Assembly: GCF_044466355.1 (NCBI RefSeq)
Contig: NZ_JBITMQ010000004.1
Coordinates: forward strand, 372,001-436,000
From: Actinophytocola sp044466355
GTDB lineage: Bacteria > Actinomycetota > Actinomycetes > Mycobacteriales > Pseudonocardiaceae
DNA: 64,000 nucleotides
Direction of reading: 5' to 3'
Below the pieces are notes generated by a model. The model searched no databases. It saw only the letters and a list, made by a program, of their open reading frames with translations, and was not told the origin of the DNA. Both the position numbers and the translations under genes were made by a program. Below, one piece after another: positions 61,973 through 64,000 of this stretch (position 1 is the stretch's first letter; each line of letters opens with the position of its first letter).

Positions 61973-62339
61973 CCGGATCACGCTGACAGGCCTGCGCGTA
62001 CGCGGCCACCACGGCGTCTTCGACCACGAGAAACGCGACGGCCAGGACTTCGTGGTCGACGTGACCGTGTGGCTGGAACTGGCGCAGGCCGCGGCGACCG
62101 ACGACCTGAAGCACACCCTGGACTACGGTGCGCTGGCCTCGCGCGTGGCCGCGATCGTCGGCGGTGAACCGCGCGACCTGATCGAAACGGTCGGCACGGA
62201 GGTCGCGGAGGACGTCATGCGCTGGGACGAGCGCCTGCACGCGGTGGAGGTCACGATCCACAAGCCGGACGCCCCGATCCCGCTGACGTTCGCCGACGTG
62301 GCGGTCACGGTCCGCCGGTCCCGGAAGCGCATGGGATGA
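61965..62339 (+). CDS. folB: dihydroneopterin aldolase
   Basis: 124 aa. ADRITLTGLRVRGHHGVFDHEK, LDYGALASRV, LIETVGTEVAEDV and VTIHKPDAPIP match FolB (conserved Tyr, Glu, Lys). I chose TTG 61965 because M. tuberculosis FolB begins ADRIELRG; a TTG nine bases upstream is also open. Stop overlaps folK by four bases. Confidence 0.94.
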   Translation: MADRITLTGLRVRGHHGVFDHEKRDGQDFVVDVTVWLELAQAAATDDLKHTLDYGALASRVAAIVGGEPRDLIETVGTEVAEDVMRWDERLHAVEVTIHKPDAPIPLTFADVAVTVRRSRKRMG

Positions 62340-62839
62340 CCCGCGCGGTCCTGTCGCTGGGCTCCAACATGGGCGATCGGCTGGCGTTCCTGCGACTGGC
62401 GGTCGAGGGTTTCGCGGACGTGCTGGAGAAGGCGTCCCCGGTGTACGAGACGGCGCCGTGGGGCGTGACTGACCAGCCGGACTTCCTGAACGCGGTGCTG
62501 GTGGTCTCGTCTCCGGACGTCGACGAGTGGGGCTGGCTGCGCAGGGGACAGGCCCTGGAGGCGGCAGCGAACCGGGTCCGTGACCAACGCTGGGGCCCAC
62601 GCACACTGGACGTGGACGTGATCACGGTGGACGGGGTGACAAGCGACCACCCCGACCTGCTGCTCCCACACCCCGGCACCCCGACAAGGGCGACGGTGCT
62701 GATCCCGTGGCTGGCGATAGAGCCGAACGCGGAACTCCCAGGCCACGGCCGAGCAACCGACCTACTGGCCGCACTCCCCGAAACCGACCGAGCAGCAGTC
62801 CACGAACGCAAAGACCTAAACCTAACCCACCCCACCTGA
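62336..62839 (+). CDS. folK: 6-hydroxymethyl-dihydropterin pyrophosphokinase
   Basis: 167 aa. AVLSLGSNMGDR at the N-terminus, YETAPWGVTDQPDFLNAV, and RDQRWGPRTLDVDVI (metal-binding D-V-D) are canonical HPPK motifs. Transfers pyrophosphate from ATP to the pterin for FolP. ATG 62336. Last gene of the folate operon; repeat array starts 7 bp after its stop. Confidence 0.95.
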   Translation: MTRAVLSLGSNMGDRLAFLRLAVEGFADVLEKASPVYETAPWGVTDQPDFLNAVLVVSSPDVDEWGWLRRGQALEAAANRVRDQRWGPRTLDVDVITVDGVTSDHPDLLLPHPGTPTRATVLIPWLAIEPNAELPGHGRATDLLAALPETDRAAVHERKDLNLTHPT

Positions 62840-62845
62840 CACCCC

Positions 62846-63386
62846 GCGAGTCGCGCTCCCGCACACATCGAGTAGTCAGTTTCGTGCATATATCGGCCAG
62901 CCCGACACCTGCACGAACCCGACAACTCACCCTGCCCGAGAACGCGACTCGCGTACCGAGACACGGCGAGTCGCGTTCCCAGACACGGCGAGTCGCGCTC
63001 CCGCGCACATCGAGTTGTTGGTTTGGTGCATGTCGGCGGGCGTGGCATCAGCACGAACCCGACAACTCATCATGTCTGAGAGCGCGACTCGCGTACCGAG
63101 ACATCGCGAGTCGCGTTCCCAGACATGGCGAGTCGCGCTCCCGCGCACATCGAGTTGTCAGTTTCGTGCATGTCGGCGGGCGTGGCACCTGCACGAACCC
63201 GACAACTCACGATGTCCGAGAGCGCGACTCGCGATGCCCAGGGCACGCGAGTCGCGTTCTCGGGCGTATCGAGTTGTCGGATTCGTGCACGTGCCGTCTG
63301 CATGAGACCGACAACTCGGCATGTCCGGGCGCGCGACTCGCGGTGTTTGAGAGCGTGACTCGCTATGCGCGGGGGCGCGACTCGCG
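62846..63386. repeat. array of palindromic extragenic repeats
   Basis: About four units of ~120-142 bp (unit starts near 62865, 63007, 63147, 63266). Each has a ~60-bp hairpin whose arms begin GAGTTGTC and end GACAACTC with inner TTCGTGCA/TGCACGAA pairing, and is separated from the next by short GCGAGTCGCG/GCGACTCGCG motifs: 11 perfect copies (62846, 62944, 62966, 62988, 63084, 63106, 63128, 63224, 63247, 63333, 63377) plus one variant near 63355. Fills the whole gap between folK and the regulator and runs into the latter's last codons. Frames open through it are repeat artefacts. Confidence 0.92.
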
Positions 63387-64000
63387 GGGGTGGGGTTCTG
63401 TGCGTAGGGCTGCGGACAGCCACTTCGCGTTTGGGACCTGGGCTGGCCACTGCGGCCAGCCGTTGATCGTCGCCATCAGTTGCCAGTAGCGCTCTGCGCG
63501 GGCGTCCGTGCCCTGTTCGATGCGGGTTGCCGCGTCCTCGCGGGACGTGCCGAACGCCTCGACGATCTCCGCGGCCAGTTCCTGTGCGGTCGCCGCCGTC
63601 GGTTCCTCGCCCGCCTCACGGGCCGCCGCGGCACGAGTCGACCACGACAGCCACTGCTCCTTCGCCTTCGCGGTCGGTTCGCCGACCGGCTCGCCCGCCT
63701 CCCTCGCCGCGACCGAGGCCTCGCTCATCGCGCGGATGCTGGCGCGGAAGTCCTTGTCCCGCACCAGTTCCGCCAGCTCGATCCACGCCTCCAGCTGCTC
63801 CGGGCTCGGGTCGTCCGGCAGCACGGGTTTCGCGGAGCGCATGCCCGTTTCGAAGTCCGGGTGCATGTCCAGGCCGGCCGTCACCTCGTCCCAGAAGTCG
63901 TCGATCAGCGCGGCGCGTTCCTCGTCGGTCATCGTCGCCAGGTTCTTCATCAGTCTCACCTCGTCCAGTTCGGCGTCGGTTCTCGCGATCGCGCGGAGGA
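63363..64000 (-). CDS. C-terminal part of a probable MerR-family regulator, cut by window edge
   Basis: At least 212 residues, continuing past the right edge (the frame is open to base 64000 and reads ARTDAELDEVRLMKNLATM). The coiled-coil-like start and the DEERAALIDDFWDEV ... effector region resemble the ligand domains of TipA/MerR-type regulators; the HTH would be outside the window. The last ~10 codons (HPRESRPRA) are made of the adjoining repeat array, so the natural 3' end seems to have been replaced or extended by a repeat. Confidence 0.55.
   Translation of the reverse strand, partial: LRAIARTDAELDEVRLMKNLATMTDEERAALIDDFWDEVTAGLDMHPDFETGMRSAKPVLPDDPSPEQLEAWIELAELVRDKDFRASIRAMSEASVAAREAGEPVGEPTAKAKEQWLSWSTRAAAAREAGEEPTAATAQELAAEIVEAFGTSREDAATRIEQGTDARAERYWQLMATINGWPQWPAQVPNAKWLSAALRTEPHPRESRPRA

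Noticed and set aside
62846..63386. CRISPR array
   Set aside because: Units are ~120-142 bp with diverged palindromic hairpins and no short direct repeat alternating with unique spacers; no cas genes nearby.
62707..63489. Several open frames of 70-260 codons in the repeat array
   Set aside because: Their apparent protein repeats simply translate the DNA repeats; frames are open on both strands alike.

Overview
The window is high-GC actinobacterial chromosome. Gene order and protein sequences point to a Pseudonocardiales member (Lentzea/Saccharothrix/Actinosynnema-like; genus inferred, not proven). Evidence: many GTG/TTG and leaderless starts; WhiB-like, EspG/PPE and CGNR proteins; 6C RNA beside ssd; and an order that follows the Mycobacterium tuberculosis Rv3660c-Rv3644c block (ssd, tad pilus genes, DEAD/DEAH helicase, Rv3647c-like protein, topA, DNA polymerase III delta').

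Region by region. 1-5.6 kb: end of a HAD phosphatase gene, 6C small RNA, a DnaA-box pair, ssd, then a tight tad (Flp pilus) operon of ATPase, two membrane platform proteins, a pilin-like peptide and two TadE-like pseudopilins. 5.8-20.9 kb: housekeeping and DNA metabolism: PrimPol-like protein, MrfA-type helicase, proton-pumping pyrophosphatase, a WhiA-like protein under a near-consensus SOS box, topoisomerase I, two membrane proteins, an MFS-thymidylate-kinase fusion whose kinase P-loop is destroyed, and holB. A cluster of DnaA boxes (20.9-21.1 kb) and a secreted surface protein follow.

23.1-37.4 kb: a 14.3-kb integrative element (AICE type) inserted in the 3' end of tRNA-Thr(CGT), bounded by 48-bp identical att sites. 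It carries an integrase with a fused winged-helix domain, an excisionase-like HTH protein, a WhiB-like protein, two small membrane proteins, an FtsK/TraB translocase followed by a candidate clt of 8-mer repeats, a Nudix protein like the pSAM2 immunity factor, several XRE regulators including two TPR paralogs, and no recognisable replication initiator. Its clearest cargo is a lower-GC two-gene operon (24.8-27.8 kb): an OLD-like ATPase-TOPRIM protein coupled to a protein of unknown family with C-terminal hydrophobic helices. I regard it as the best candidate for an undescribed (probably anti-phage) system.

37.5-54 kb: chromosome resumes with mixed metabolism: zinc-ribbon protein, small-alarmone-type HD hydrolase, threonine-aldolase-like enzyme, gamma carbonic anhydrase, GNAT, methyltransferase, a stand-alone L11 paralog coupled to a CGNR protein, HIT protein, glyA, a secreted GHL10-like hydrolase, a MarR/MFS efflux pair, ppa, dacB, a metalloprotease, tilS and hpt. 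54-58 kb: a type VII secretion-associated cassette (EspG, small ESX-type protein, DUF3558 lipoprotein, PPE-like protein, second EspG) without secretion core genes. 58-62.8 kb: ftsH then the folate operon folE-folP-folB-folK. 62.8-63.4 kb: a dense array of palindromic repeats running into the 3' end of a MerR-like regulator gene cut by the window edge.
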